Assembly (NCBI GenBank): GCA_020628645.1
Contig: JAHDES010000027.1
Location: 1 to 64,000 of the forward strand
Reading direction: 5' to 3'
DNA from: Saprospiraceae bacterium
GTDB taxonomy: Bacteria; Bacteroidota; Bacteroidia; Chitinophagales; Saprospiraceae
DNA: 64,000 bases
The notes beneath the pieces are model-generated. The model searched no databases, was not told the origin of the DNA, and saw nothing but the letters and a program-made list of their open reading frames with translations. This document shows, piece after piece, positions 1-8,310 of this stretch. The translations under genes were made by a program, and so were the position numbers. Each line of letters begins with the position of its first letter. The first letter of the stretch is position 1.

Positions 1-65
1 ATTCTATAAAACTATCGTCGTCTATCTTTATTCCTCTAAATGTCAATGAACTTTTATGATAAATC

Positions 66-87
66 GAATTTAGCAGCAGCTAAATTC
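66..87. repeat. perfect hairpin in the gap left of the crt operon
   Basis: Inverted repeat with 9-bp perfect arms (GAATTTAGC / GCTAAATTC) and a 4-nt loop. It lies downstream of the minus-strand promoter at 145-176, so it would sit in the 5' untranslated region of a transcript leaving the window on the left. No open reading frame of useful size follows within the window. It may be a leader structure or chance. Confidence 0.4.
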
Positions 88-144
88 TCATTCATAATCT
101 TTTTATGAATTTCGAAAACGTCATATCGTTTCCGTAAGGGATTG

Positions 145-176
145 CAAAGATATACACTATTCTCATTTCTGCAAAC
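145..176 (-). promoter_or_regulatory. Bacteroidota-type promoter pointing out of the left edge
   Basis: Read on the minus strand there is TTTG, a 19-nt spacer, then TATCTTTG (152-145). This matches the phylum's -33 TTTG / -7 TAnnTTTG consensus at the optimal spacing. The start would be near position 139. No coding sequence begins before the window ends, so the gene it serves is outside or is non-coding. The rest of 1-425 is AT-rich and I see no gene in it. Confidence 0.6.
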
Positions 177-425
177 TTTTTTTCAGAATTTTCACAAAAA
201 AAATAATAAAATTCACACTAAAATTTTGTCTAATATAATTTTTTCATATGTCTTCCAATCAATATTTGGAAAATAGCTCTTTAAACACATAAAACTTTCT
301 TTAAAGAAGTTAACATACAAAAGAAGTATTGTCCGTGATTTGATTTGTTAAAAAAGAGATAAAAAATATTTTCCAAAAAAAAATTGATAAATCTTGTTCT
401 GAAGTCTTCAGAAAGATTCTTCATC

Positions 426-1271
426 TCAGTTTTTTGATCTAAACTGTTCTAAAAGTGAAATTATTGCAAACATTAAAACAAATCCATACACCGCATCATC
501 GATGGGAACTGAGGTAATACGTAAGCCTAAATATTCTTCAGGATTATAAACTACAATAGGAGAAGTCGTATAGCCACCTGTTAATACCCCATTTACTATA
601 AAGAATGGAATCAGCATGACTAAATACGCTCTGTAAAAAAGCGTTCTATAGGAATTTTTGATAAAGAGATAATGATACGCCACTAAAGCAGCGGCGGATA
701 AAAAGGTGGTAGATGTATACAATTTATCTACATTCAATAGACCAATGCCTAGAAAAGCAACCATCAATAATGGTGAAATTAATTTATCATAGTTTTCCAA
801 TCTATCTTTTGGGAAGTAGGCATTTAAACAAGCATATATAAAGGTACAAGCATAGGGTACAGTCAGAAAGAATATCCACTCTTCGATTGGCAGGGTCGCA
901 ATTCGATAGTCTAGGAAATACGTTTCATTGAAATTCCAAACCCCAATTTTAGTAAAATAACTATCAGCTACTATAAAAACTGCTCCTACTATAAAAATTG
1001 CAGGAAATAGGTATTTCCACCATTTATAAAAAGCGACTTTCTTGTCAAAACTTAACAGTAATACTGGTACAATTGTAAAAATGTGTAAGTACAAATACGC
1101 ATAATCTGTTTCTAAAAAAGCAAGAGGATAGTTCCAATTTATTGTGAATAATAAATTATTCTCCGCTACAAAATTTGTTTTTATAACAAACGCCAACATC
1201 AAGAGCAGACTTAATGGAATCAACCACTGAACTATTAATCCTTTTTTTTTAATAAGATTGGCTGTTGACAT
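426..1271 (-). CDS. crtY: lycopene beta-cyclase, fused heterodimer (CrtYcd) type
   Basis: This 281-aa membrane protein has about seven hydrophobic segments. It contains two copies of the lycopene-cyclase domain found in actinobacterial CrtYc/CrtYd and fungal enzymes, with the acidic signatures LPIEEW (about residue 127) and VPIDD (about residue 255) at the ends of helices. The family converts the psi ends of lycopene into beta-ionone rings to make beta-carotene. The start codon follows the crtB stop TAG with no gap, so it is the last gene of the crtI-crtB-crtY operon and probably translationally coupled. No hydroxylase or ketolase gene is next to it. The assignment rests on motifs, topology and context together. 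Confidence 0.88.
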   Translation of the reverse strand: MSTANLIKKKGLIVQWLIPLSLLLMLAFVIKTNFVAENNLLFTINWNYPLAFLETDYAYLYLHIFTIVPVLLLSFDKKVAFYKWWKYLFPAIFIVGAVFIVADSYFTKIGVWNFNETYFLDYRIATLPIEEWIFFLTVPYACTFIYACLNAYFPKDRLENYDKLISPLLMVAFLGIGLLNVDKLYTSTTFLSAAALVAYHYLFIKNSYRTLFYRAYLVMLIPFFIVNGVLTGGYTTSPIVVYNPEEYLGLRITSVPIDDAVYGFVLMFAIISLLEQFRSKN

Positions 1272-2108
1272 CTATAATATATTTAACTGATTGCGTAAAG
1301 CAGAACTAAATAATAAGTAGATTTTTTTGCCATCATTCACTCGAATACGCTCTTCTTTTACTCTTGCAGCTGTTACTCGTTTGATTTTTTTGAAGAGATT
1401 AATATAATATACATACGCTAGATATACCCCAAAACGAGCTCCCTCTGGTAATCGAACAATACCTTTGTAGGCATCATCAAAATCTTTCTTGATATCTGTT
1501 TCAATACGAATTTTATCTTCGTTGGTGAAATTTTGAAAATCCACTCCCGGAAAGTACACCCGACCTCGTTCATCATAATCACTTTTCATATCTCGCAGGA
1601 AATTAATTTTCTGAAAAGCAGAACCTAAACTACAGGCTGGTGCTTTAAGTTTTTCGTAGCGTTCATGATCGCCTTCACAAAATACCTTCAAACACATTAA
1701 ACCGACCACTTCCGCTGAACCATATATATATTGATTATAGAGGCTATCTTCATAACGATCAAAATGTAAATCCATTTCCATACTATCTAAAAAAGCATCA
1801 ATCAATTTTCGTTCAATTTTATATTGATTCACCACTTCTTGAAAAGACTGTAGTACTGGATTTAAGCTTATCCCCTCCTCTATTGCCTTGTAGGTATCTG
1901 CTCGAAAACGAGATAACAATTCAGATTTTTTGAAATCATGAAAAGTATCTACAATCTCGTCGGCAAAACGTACAAATCCATAAATTGCATAGATTGGTGG
2001 ACGAAATTTCTTGTCAAAAACTCGTATCCCCATCGAAAATGAGGTACTATAACGATTCGTAATCAATTGGCTACATTCTAGACAGGTCGATTGATATAAC
2101 TGGATCAT
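1272..2108 (-). CDS. crtB: phytoene/squalene synthase family protein (phytoene synthase)
   Basis: This 278-aa soluble prenyl-transferase-type enzyme should condense two geranylgeranyl diphosphates to phytoene. The two aspartate-rich Mg-diphosphate motifs of the family are visible: DEIVD near residue 50 and FLRDMKSDYDERGRVYFP near residues 170-187, the latter being the signature stretch of phytoene synthases. Its length is usual for the family. Its ATG overlaps the crtI stop by four bases (ATGA) and its stop abuts the crtY start, so all three carotenoid genes are tightly coupled. A squalene or dehydrosqualene synthase is the alternative, but the crt context favours phytoene. Confidence 0.93.
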   Translation of the reverse strand: MIQLYQSTCLECSQLITNRYSTSFSMGIRVFDKKFRPPIYAIYGFVRFADEIVDTFHDFKKSELLSRFRADTYKAIEEGISLNPVLQSFQEVVNQYKIERKLIDAFLDSMEMDLHFDRYEDSLYNQYIYGSAEVVGLMCLKVFCEGDHERYEKLKAPACSLGSAFQKINFLRDMKSDYDERGRVYFPGVDFQNFTNEDKIRIETDIKKDFDDAYKGIVRLPEGARFGVYLAYVYYINLFKKIKRVTAARVKEERIRVNDGKKIYLLFSSALRNQLNIL

Positions 2109-3589
2109 TTTGATTCGGGTTTAAAGGCTTTAAAAATTTCTCTTGCCACTACTTCTCCTGAGATAATAGAAGGGGGAACACCAGGGCCAGGGGTGGTTAG
2201 TTGTCCCGTATAGAAGAGATTGTTCACATTTTTGTTTTTCAATTTTGGTTTTAAAAAGGCGGTTTGCATCAAGGTATTCGCAAGTCCATAGGCATTTCCT
2301 TTAAACGAATGATAATCTTTTTGAAAATCTCGATGTGCAAAAGAGCGCATATAAATCACATTATCTCCGATAGATTGCCCCGTTAAGGATTCCAAGCGTT
2401 GCATGACCATATTATAATACTTCATGCGCATGGCATCCGTATCTTCTAAATCAGGTGCGACGGGAACGAGTATAAATACATTTTCACATCCTTCGGGTGC
2501 TACAGTCGTATCTGTTTTAGATGGGCAACACACATAAAATAAAGGTTTGGAAGGCCACTGCGGGTCTTCATAAATTTCTATGGCATGTTGATTGAAATCT
2601 TCGTCAAAGAAAAGATTGTGATGTTCGAGATTATTAAGTTTTTTGTTCACTCCTAAATAAAAGAGAAGTGAAGAAGGCGCCATTGTACGCTTATCCCAAT
2701 AAGAGGTACTATAATTTCGACTTCGCTTAGGCAATAGATGTTGATCGATATGATGATAATCTGCTCCCCCAACAATAATATCTGCTTGATATTCTCCTTT
2801 TGAAGTTAATACTTTTGTTGCATGCCCATTAGGAACATAGATTTGTTGCACCTCTGTATCCAATTGAATCTTTACTCCTAATTCTTTTGCCAAACTCACC
2901 ATCCCTTCTATAATCTTGTGCATACCGCCTTGTGGATACCAAGTCCCCAACGACATATCCGCAAAATTCATCAAACTATACAAAGCTGGTGTATTGCTAG
3001 GCGTTGCTCCGAGAAATAAGACAGGAAACTCAAGAAGTTGAATTAATTTTTCATTTTTGAAAAGGCTGCGTATTTGTTTCGAAATAGAGGTAAACATCTG
3101 CAAGCGAAACATACTCTTCAGCACACGAAGATCAGCAAATTCAAGAATGGAGTGCCCCGGTTTGTAGACAAATTCATTCATGCCTACTTCATATTTGTAT
3201 TGGGCTTCTTCTAAAAATTGCTTTAGCTTAGCACTACTACCAGTTTCATATTGCTCAAACATGGCATAGAGTTCTTCCATCTTGGCTGGTACATGCATGA
3301 CCTCTTCTTTACCAAAAAAGATAGAATAAGAAGGATCGAGACGAACTAGATCATAATAGTCAGCAACACTTTTTCCAAACTTATTAAAGAAATTTTCAAA
3401 TACTTCAGGCATCCAATACCAGCTAGGCCCCATGTCAAAGACAAAGCCTTGAGCTTCAAACTTACGAGCGCGTCCACCAGCAATAGTATTCTTCTCTAGG
3501 ATAGTAACATCATAGCCATCTTTTGCAAGAAAACAGGCAGAAGATAATCCGGCGAAGCCAGAACCAATAACGATGACCTTTTTAGACAT
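2105..3589 (-). CDS. crtI: phytoene desaturase (carotenoid oxidoreductase)
   Basis: This 494-aa FAD-dependent oxidoreductase has an N-terminal Rossmann motif, GSGFAGLSSA at about residues 9-18, followed by the ILEKN acidic strand end and the GGRARKFE segment typical of CrtI. The C-terminal block around residues 455-480 (LFYTGQLTTPGPGVPPSIISG) is the carotenoid-desaturase FAD-binding signature. It should introduce double bases of unsaturation into phytoene to give lycopene. It is the first gene of the crt operon and overlaps crtB by 4 bp. The upstream gap holds a 19-bp dyad that may be an operator. Length and motifs agree with the family. Confidence 0.93.
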   Translation of the reverse strand: MSKKVIVIGSGFAGLSSACFLAKDGYDVTILEKNTIAGGRARKFEAQGFVFDMGPSWYWMPEVFENFFNKFGKSVADYYDLVRLDPSYSIFFGKEEVMHVPAKMEELYAMFEQYETGSSAKLKQFLEEAQYKYEVGMNEFVYKPGHSILEFADLRVLKSMFRLQMFTSISKQIRSLFKNEKLIQLLEFPVLFLGATPSNTPALYSLMNFADMSLGTWYPQGGMHKIIEGMVSLAKELGVKIQLDTEVQQIYVPNGHATKVLTSKGEYQADIIVGGADYHHIDQHLLPKRSRNYSTSYWDKRTMAPSSLLFYLGVNKKLNNLEHHNLFFDEDFNQHAIEIYEDPQWPSKPLFYVCCPSKTDTTVAPEGCENVFILVPVAPDLEDTDAMRMKYYNMVMQRLESLTGQSIGDNVIYMRSFAHRDFQKDYHSFKGNAYGLANTLMQTAFLKPKLKNKNVNNLFYTGQLTTPGPGVPPSIISGEVVAREIFKAFKPESK

Positions 3590-3630
3590 TGGCAGATTAT
3601 TTAGTTAATGCTTGTCAAAAATCAATTATT

Positions 3631-3649
3631 TTGACTGATGCATAGTCAA
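3631..3649. promoter_or_regulatory. dyad-symmetric candidate operator upstream of crtI
   Basis: Arms TTGACT and AGTCAA are perfect inverted repeats separated by 7 nt (19 bp in all). A third half site, GTCAA, lies at 3614-3618. The dyad is 42 bp upstream of the crtI start. On the minus strand its TTGACT could serve as a -35/-33 box, with TAATTG 15 nt further downstream. MerR-type light or B12-responsive regulators commonly control carotenoid genes, but none is encoded nearby, so the regulator is unknown. Confidence 0.4.
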
Positions 3650-3723
3650 TGTCTAAGAACAGCGTTTTTAAAGTTTTGTTTAACGAATTTGAATAAAAAA
3701 GGCATGAATATTAAACAAAATAA

Positions 3724-4113
3724 CTAATCCACCCAACTTCCGTAGCCAGTTTTGAGTTCATATACTTCTTTAAAGCCCATTTCTTTCATTTTCTTCAGGG
3801 CTTTTCCACTACGTCCTCCTCCTTGGCAGTAAATAAAGGTGGTTTGGTTTTTATCTAAAGCATTCAGACGAGTATCGAAATCATCTTGATAAAAATCAAT
3901 CGCTTTAGCTCCTTCAATCATGCCATTCGCACATTCGTCGGCTGTGCGTATGTCAATGAGAACAGCATTAGGAGTAGCGGCTAGTTTTTCTTTAAAGCTA
4001 GGAACATCTAAGCGTTCTGCTATAGTTGCCTCTTGTGAAGTAGATGGTGTTTCACAAGCAAAAAGAAGTAAAGTGAATAATAGAAAGATATATTTAGTGA
4101 TTGTATAAGCCAT
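3724..4113 (-). CDS. rhodanese-like lipoprotein
   Basis: This 129-aa protein starts with a lipoprotein signal peptide (hydrophobic residues 7-18, lipobox LFAC with the acylated Cys at 20). A single rhodanese domain follows, with DIRTADE near residue 55 and the catalytic loop CQGGGRS near residue 99. Single-domain rhodaneses carry persulfide sulfur on the loop cysteine, which is present. Cleavage at the lipobox would place it on the periplasmic face of a membrane. It lies downstream of rpsA on the same strand but behind a terminator, so it is probably a separate unit. The substrate is unknown. Confidence 0.82.
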   Translation of the reverse strand: MAYTITKYIFLLFTLLLFACETPSTSQEATIAERLDVPSFKEKLAATPNAVLIDIRTADECANGMIEGAKAIDFYQDDFDTRLNALDKNQTTFIYCQGGGRSGKALKKMKEMGFKEVYELKTGYGSWVD

Positions 4114-4202
4114 AATATTTGGAATTAAAGAGTGGTGTTAAATTTTCTAGCAATAAAGATATAAATAAAGATGTTTATACCCATTTAAAAAATAAAGCAA
4201 TA

Positions 4203-4242
4203 AAAAAATCCCCGATAGCAATACATCTATCGAGGATTTTTT
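4203..4242. terminator. bidirectional intrinsic terminator after rpsA
   Basis: A hairpin has arms 4207-4218 and 4227-4238: six perfect pairs (CGATAG/CTATCG), one C:A mismatch, then five pairs (AATCC/GGATT), with an 8-nt loop. Runs of A on the left and T on the right give U tracts in both directions. It sits about 30 bp beyond the stop of the S1 gene on the minus strand. Confidence 0.8.
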
Positions 4243-4270
4243 ATAGTATTATAAATTTGATCTTGTCAAA

Positions 4271-6205
4271 TTATTCATCTTTTGCTTCATCGGCATTATC
4301 AGATAATTGCTCTTTCAATTGAGAGAACACATCCATATCACCGAGTGTAGTACGCTCCACTTTTGATTGCGTCTTTTTGATAGCTTTGCGCGTTTCTTGA
4401 CGAGCAACCGTTTTTTCTTTCTTCACTTGCTCATCTGCTTCACGACGAATATCATCTAAGTAACGTAAGTGAGATACTAAAATTCGTTTATCATCTCTGT
4501 TAAATTCGATTACTTTTACGGTCAATACTTCCTCTACTTCTGCAAGCGTATTATCTTCTTTACGCACATGCTTAATAGGGGCGAAAGCCTCTAAACCATA
4601 AGGTAGTTGTACAATTGCACCACGATCATCTCTTCTTAAAATAGTTGCCTCATGATAAGAACCGACTGGGAATACATTTTCGAAGGTATCCCATGGATTT
4701 TCTTCGATTTGTTTATGCCCTAATGATAATTTACGGCTCTCTTTATCAATATCCAGGATAACAATGTCAATATCATTTCCAACTTTGGTAAACTCAGATG
4801 GATGAGAGAAACGTTTTGTCCAAGAAAGATCAGAAATGTGTACCATACCACCAATACCTTCTTTCAACTCAACGAATACTCCATAAGGAGTAAGGTTTTT
4901 CACTTCACCTGTATGACGACTTTCTAGTGGGAATAGTGTTTCTATCTCGCTCCAAGGATCAGCACTAAGTTGTTTAACACTTAATGACATTTTACGGTCA
5001 TCACGATTGATGGTCACTACTTTCGCGTCGTATTCTTGTCCAAGTTTGAAGAATTCACGTGCATTGACTGGTTGGTTACTCCAAGTAACTTCCGATACGT
5101 GGATTAAGCCTTCTACACCTGGTTGAATTTCTAAGAAAGCACCGTAATCTTCAATGTTTACAATCTTACCTTTAACAGTTGAACCTTCTGCAATGGTTTC
5201 ATCCAATACATCCCATGGATGCGGTTGTAATTGTTTCAGACCAAGAGAAATACGTTTCTTATTTTCATCAAAATCTAATACTACTACATTGATTTTTTGA
5301 TTCAATGCAAGTATTTCAGATGGGTGAGAAATACGACCCCAAGAAATATCTGTGATATAAAGAAGACCATCAACACCACCTAAATCTAAGAAAGCACCAA
5401 AATCGGTAATATTCTTCACTAATCCTTCGAGTACTTGACCTTTCTCTAAGCCACCAATAATTGCTTCGCGTTGTTCTGCCAAATCACTTTCGATAAGTGC
5501 TTTGTGCGACACCACCGCATTTTTAATGGTTTCATTGATTTTAACGACTTTGAATTCCATGGTTTTACCAACATACGAATCGTAGTCAATGATCGGTTTA
5601 ATATCAATTTGAGAACCAGGTAAGAATGTTTCCAATCCACCTGCATCCACAATCAAACCACCTTTTGTTTTACTAATAACAGTACCCTTAATAACCGTAC
5701 CATTTTCGTAGGAATCAACGATATTTTCCCAAGCGCGTAATAATTTCGCTTTTCTACGAGAAAGCACTAATTGCCCTCGCTCATCTTCTTGACGTTCTAC
5801 ATAAACGTCAACCATATCACCAACCGCAAGATCAGGATTGTCTCTAAATTCAGATAGAGAGATTAAACCATCTGATTTATAGTTGATATCTAAAAGAACA
5901 TCTCCATCACTAATCAAAGCTACTTTTGCAGAAACGATTTCATTTTCTGAAACGGAATTCAGCGTTGATTCATAATCTTTAAGGTAGTTACTGATTTCAT
6001 CTTCTGAATATGGGAGTGCATGGCGATTACCTTTGTCCCAATCAAAATCATCGTGTGGAGAGCTTAAGTCAACATCTGATTCGACTTCTAATTCAATGGT
6101 TTCAGGTGAAGTATCTTCTACCTCTTCTGTTTGTGGAGCTGCTTGCTCCTCCGCCTCGTTAACTGTTTCCTCGTTTTCCAATTGCTTATCATCATCTTGA
6201 AGCAT
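4271..6205 (-). CDS. rpsA: 30S ribosomal protein S1
   Basis: This 644-aa protein has an acidic N-terminal extension (residues 1-80, rich in Glu and Asp), then six S1 RNA-binding repeats. Repeats 3-6 show the characteristic pattern with DFGAFLDL, DYGAFLEI and PYGVFVEL strands followed by GLxHISD/E-type segments. A basic tail (about residues 590-625) follows. S1 binds mRNA at the small subunit, which matters in Bacteroidota where Shine-Dalgarno pairing is largely absent. It is divergent from dtd and has a strong promoter at 6292-6323, giving a leader of about 80 nt. The bidirectional terminator downstream suggests a monocistronic unit. Confidence 0.95.
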   Translation of the reverse strand: MLQDDDKQLENEETVNEAEEQAAPQTEEVEDTSPETIELEVESDVDLSSPHDDFDWDKGNRHALPYSEDEISNYLKDYESTLNSVSENEIVSAKVALISDGDVLLDINYKSDGLISLSEFRDNPDLAVGDMVDVYVERQEDERGQLVLSRRKAKLLRAWENIVDSYENGTVIKGTVISKTKGGLIVDAGGLETFLPGSQIDIKPIIDYDSYVGKTMEFKVVKINETIKNAVVSHKALIESDLAEQREAIIGGLEKGQVLEGLVKNITDFGAFLDLGGVDGLLYITDISWGRISHPSEILALNQKINVVVLDFDENKKRISLGLKQLQPHPWDVLDETIAEGSTVKGKIVNIEDYGAFLEIQPGVEGLIHVSEVTWSNQPVNAREFFKLGQEYDAKVVTINRDDRKMSLSVKQLSADPWSEIETLFPLESRHTGEVKNLTPYGVFVELKEGIGGMVHISDLSWTKRFSHPSEFTKVGNDIDIVILDIDKESRKLSLGHKQIEENPWDTFENVFPVGSYHEATILRRDDRGAIVQLPYGLEAFAPIKHVRKEDNTLAEVEEVLTVKVIEFNRDDKRILVSHLRYLDDIRREADEQVKKEKTVARQETRKAIKKTQSKVERTTLGDMDVFSQLKEQLSDNADEAKDE

Positions 6206-6291
6206 AAAGGAAATTGTTTTGTATGCCCTTAATTTTCAATCGTTTAGTATCAAAAAACTGGACAGTGGTTAAAGAATAAAATTTCGACGCG

Positions 6292-6323
6292 CAAAGGTAA
6301 GGTTTTTTAATGGGGAAACCAAA
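6292..6323 (-). promoter_or_regulatory. rpsA promoter
   Basis: On the minus strand TTTG (6323-6320), a 20-nt spacer and TACCTTTG (6299-6292) match the Bacteroidota vegetative promoter. Transcription should start near 6286, leaving a leader of about 80 nt before the S1 ATG at 6205. A divergent -7 element for dtd lies at 6410-6417. Confidence 0.75.
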
Positions 6324-6409
6324 CCTAAATCGTTTTTTAAACCATTGGCAGTTTATAGTACTTCTATTATTTTTAGCAACTATATTTATCATAAATATAT
6401 TCAGAGGCT

Positions 6410-6417
6410 TACCTTTG
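6410..6417 (+). promoter_or_regulatory. -7 element of the dtd promoter
   Basis: TACCTTTG matches TAnnTTTG exactly and ends 12 nt before the dtd ATG, so the transcript would have a leader of only about 6-8 nt. No good -33 TTG is visible at the usual distance, which lowers confidence. Confidence 0.5.
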
Positions 6418-6429
6418 CAAAAAAATGTC

Positions 6430-6882
6430 ATGCGAGCATTAATTCAACGTGTAAAAGAAGCCTCAGTCACCATAGATGGTCAAGTGAAATCTAGTATTCA
6501 GACAGGATTACTCATTCTATTGGGTATTGAAAATGCGGATACAGAAGAAGACATTACTTGGTTAAGCAAAAAAATAAGTAATCTCCGTATTTTTGGAGAT
6601 GAAAATGGCGTGATGAATAAATCCGTTATTGATGTAGATGGTGAATTGCTAGTAGTGAGTCAATTTACCCTTCATGCTAGTACCAAAAAAGGAAATCGCC
6701 CGTCTTATATTCGTGCTGCCAAACCTGATTTTGCGATCCCTATGTATGAAAAGTTTGTAGAACAACTAGCCATTACTGCTTCTCGTGAAGTACAAACGGG
6801 TGAATTTGGGGCAGACATGAAAGTAGCTTTATTAAATGATGGCCCTGTTACCATTTGGATTGATAGTAAACTGAAAGAATGA
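6430..6882 (+). CDS. dtd: D-aminoacyl-tRNA deacylase
   Basis: This 150-aa enzyme hydrolyses D-amino acids mischarged on tRNA (and Gly on tRNA-Ala). The N-terminus MRALIQRVKEASVTIDG is the standard family start, so the ATG at 6430 is chosen over in-frame codons upstream. The catalytic SQFTL motif lies near residue 78 and the NDGPVTI segment (Gly-cisPro loop) near residue 138. Length is typical. Its promoter (TACCTTTG at 6410) leaves almost no leader. It is divergent from rpsA. The assignment is firm. Confidence 0.95.
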   Translation: MRALIQRVKEASVTIDGQVKSSIQTGLLILLGIENADTEEDITWLSKKISNLRIFGDENGVMNKSVIDVDGELLVVSQFTLHASTKKGNRPSYIRAAKPDFAIPMYEKFVEQLAITASREVQTGEFGADMKVALLNDGPVTIWIDSKLKE

Positions 6883-7005
6883 TTGTAAATTTGAACCACA
6901 AAAGGTACAAAAAAACCATAAAGTTCGTTATTCTTTTTAGTAGTTCAGATCAACATTTCTCTATTATCAAACAGATCGTTTTCTATTTTTAGAACAAACC
7001 AAATT

Positions 7006-8310
7006 ATGAATCATAAGATTGTTTTCGTCTTTCTAAGTTGTTTCTTTATAAATCTATCCACATCTTCCGCTCAAATCAAAAAGAAAATTAGATTTTATGA
7101 ACTTGATGTGATTCGTGGATTATATTATCAACCTAATACAGCCAAGCCTTATTCAGGAACTGCCTTTGATGAACACAAAGGGGGCAAACGAAAACTAGAA
7201 ATTCCCATTAAAGATGGAAAAATTCATGGTTTTGTTAAAGAGTGGGAAAAAAATGGAAAAAAAGTCTTTGAAGCGGAATATAATGCTGGCATTCAAGTAG
7301 GAAAAGAACAGCAATGGTATGCTACTGGAGATAAAAAATTAATCATCAATTATCTCAATGGCCAAGCAGAAGGCATTTGTACGGAATGGCATAAAAACGG
7401 TACCAAAAAATCTGAAGGTTTGTTTGTCAATGGCAAAGAAGAAGGCACTCATCAATGGTGGTATGATAATGGTCAACAAGATCAAATTGCTAATTATACA
7501 AATGGTCTTCAAGAAGGCACGGTAAAACATTGGTTTAAAAGTGGACAAAAGAAACTTTTCACCAATTATGTCAATGGTAAAAAAGAAGGAACAACTAAGG
7601 AATGGTTTGCCAATGGAATTCCCAAAATGGAAAAGAATTATAGGGCTGATGTAGAAGATGGAATCACTCAAATTTGGTCTAAAAAAGGGCTACTCATCCG
7701 AAAAACAATTTACGACAAGGGCAAAATCATTGAAGATTACAATTATAGTAGTGGTAGTATTAAATCTAATAAAGGATTTATACAAGTTTTCAACCAAAAA
7801 GAAAGTTTCTATCAAACCCACATCAAAGGAAATCGTGTAAATGCTATAGATGACCCACGACATATTATTTATGCGGTAGATGGAATGCTGCTTCGTTTAT
7901 TCGATATACCTACTGATAGTATTTTCACCACTAAAGAACAAGCCTTATCTATAGAGGAACAATTGCGAACTTATGTCGCCAAGGAGGCAAAATTGCTAAG
8001 TTTGGAAACTGAATTCCCTATTGAACCCGTTATAGAAATGGGGCAAACATCTTCGAATACACCTTATATACATTGGTATTTTGTATCTCCTGAAAGTAAA
8101 AAAGAAGAACAAAAGCCGCGTACCCCACAAAAAGAACACTATATTTCTATCATTTGTAACAAACAACTCTTAAATTACTATAGTATTGTTACCAATTCAG
8201 ATGAACCAGAGCAAGTTACCAAAATGTTGAAACGAATTGCTAACTCAACGGAGATTGCAGCAGAACGGATTGATCTCAACACCATCGTCAAACAACTGAA
8301 AAATGGATAA
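7006..8310 (+). CDS. secreted MORN/YwqK-type repeat protein
   Basis: This 434-aa protein has a signal peptide (residues 1-22, cleavage near SSA-QI). From about residue 65 to 245 it has six or seven repeats of about 23 residues, each with a pattern such as GKEEGTHQWWYDNGQ or EGICTEWHKNGTKK. These are the beta-hairpin YwqK/MORN-like repeats common in surface proteins of this phylum. The C-terminal half (250-434) is non-repetitive and unrecognised. The family name 'antitoxin YwqK' comes from Bacillus and says little about function here. The stop overlaps the next gene by 8 bp, suggesting the two secreted proteins are made together. Confidence 0.75.
   Translation: MNHKIVFVFLSCFFINLSTSSAQIKKKIRFYELDVIRGLYYQPNTAKPYSGTAFDEHKGGKRKLEIPIKDGKIHGFVKEWEKNGKKVFEAEYNAGIQVGKEQQWYATGDKKLIINYLNGQAEGICTEWHKNGTKKSEGLFVNGKEEGTHQWWYDNGQQDQIANYTNGLQEGTVKHWFKSGQKKLFTNYVNGKKEGTTKEWFANGIPKMEKNYRADVEDGITQIWSKKGLLIRKTIYDKGKIIEDYNYSSGSIKSNKGFIQVFNQKESFYQTHIKGNRVNAIDDPRHIIYAVDGMLLRLFDIPTDSIFTTKEQALSIEEQLRTYVAKEAKLLSLETEFPIEPVIEMGQTSSNTPYIHWYFVSPESKKEEQKPRTPQKEHYISIICNKQLLNYYSIVTNSDEPEQVTKMLKRIANSTEIAAERIDLNTIVKQLKNG

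Noticed and set aside
3920-4108. Plus-strand frame opposite the rhodanese gene
   Set aside because: It is the antisense shadow of a gene with a clear lipobox and catalytic loop.
6310-6429. N-terminal extension of D-aminoacyl-tRNA deacylase with a hydrophobic helix
   Set aside because: The family starts at MRALIQRV, and the extension contains the divergent promoter elements.
7006-8310. Calling the repeat protein an antitoxin
   Set aside because: YwqK-like repeats are a generic surface fold in this phylum; the neighbour is another secreted protein, not a toxin.
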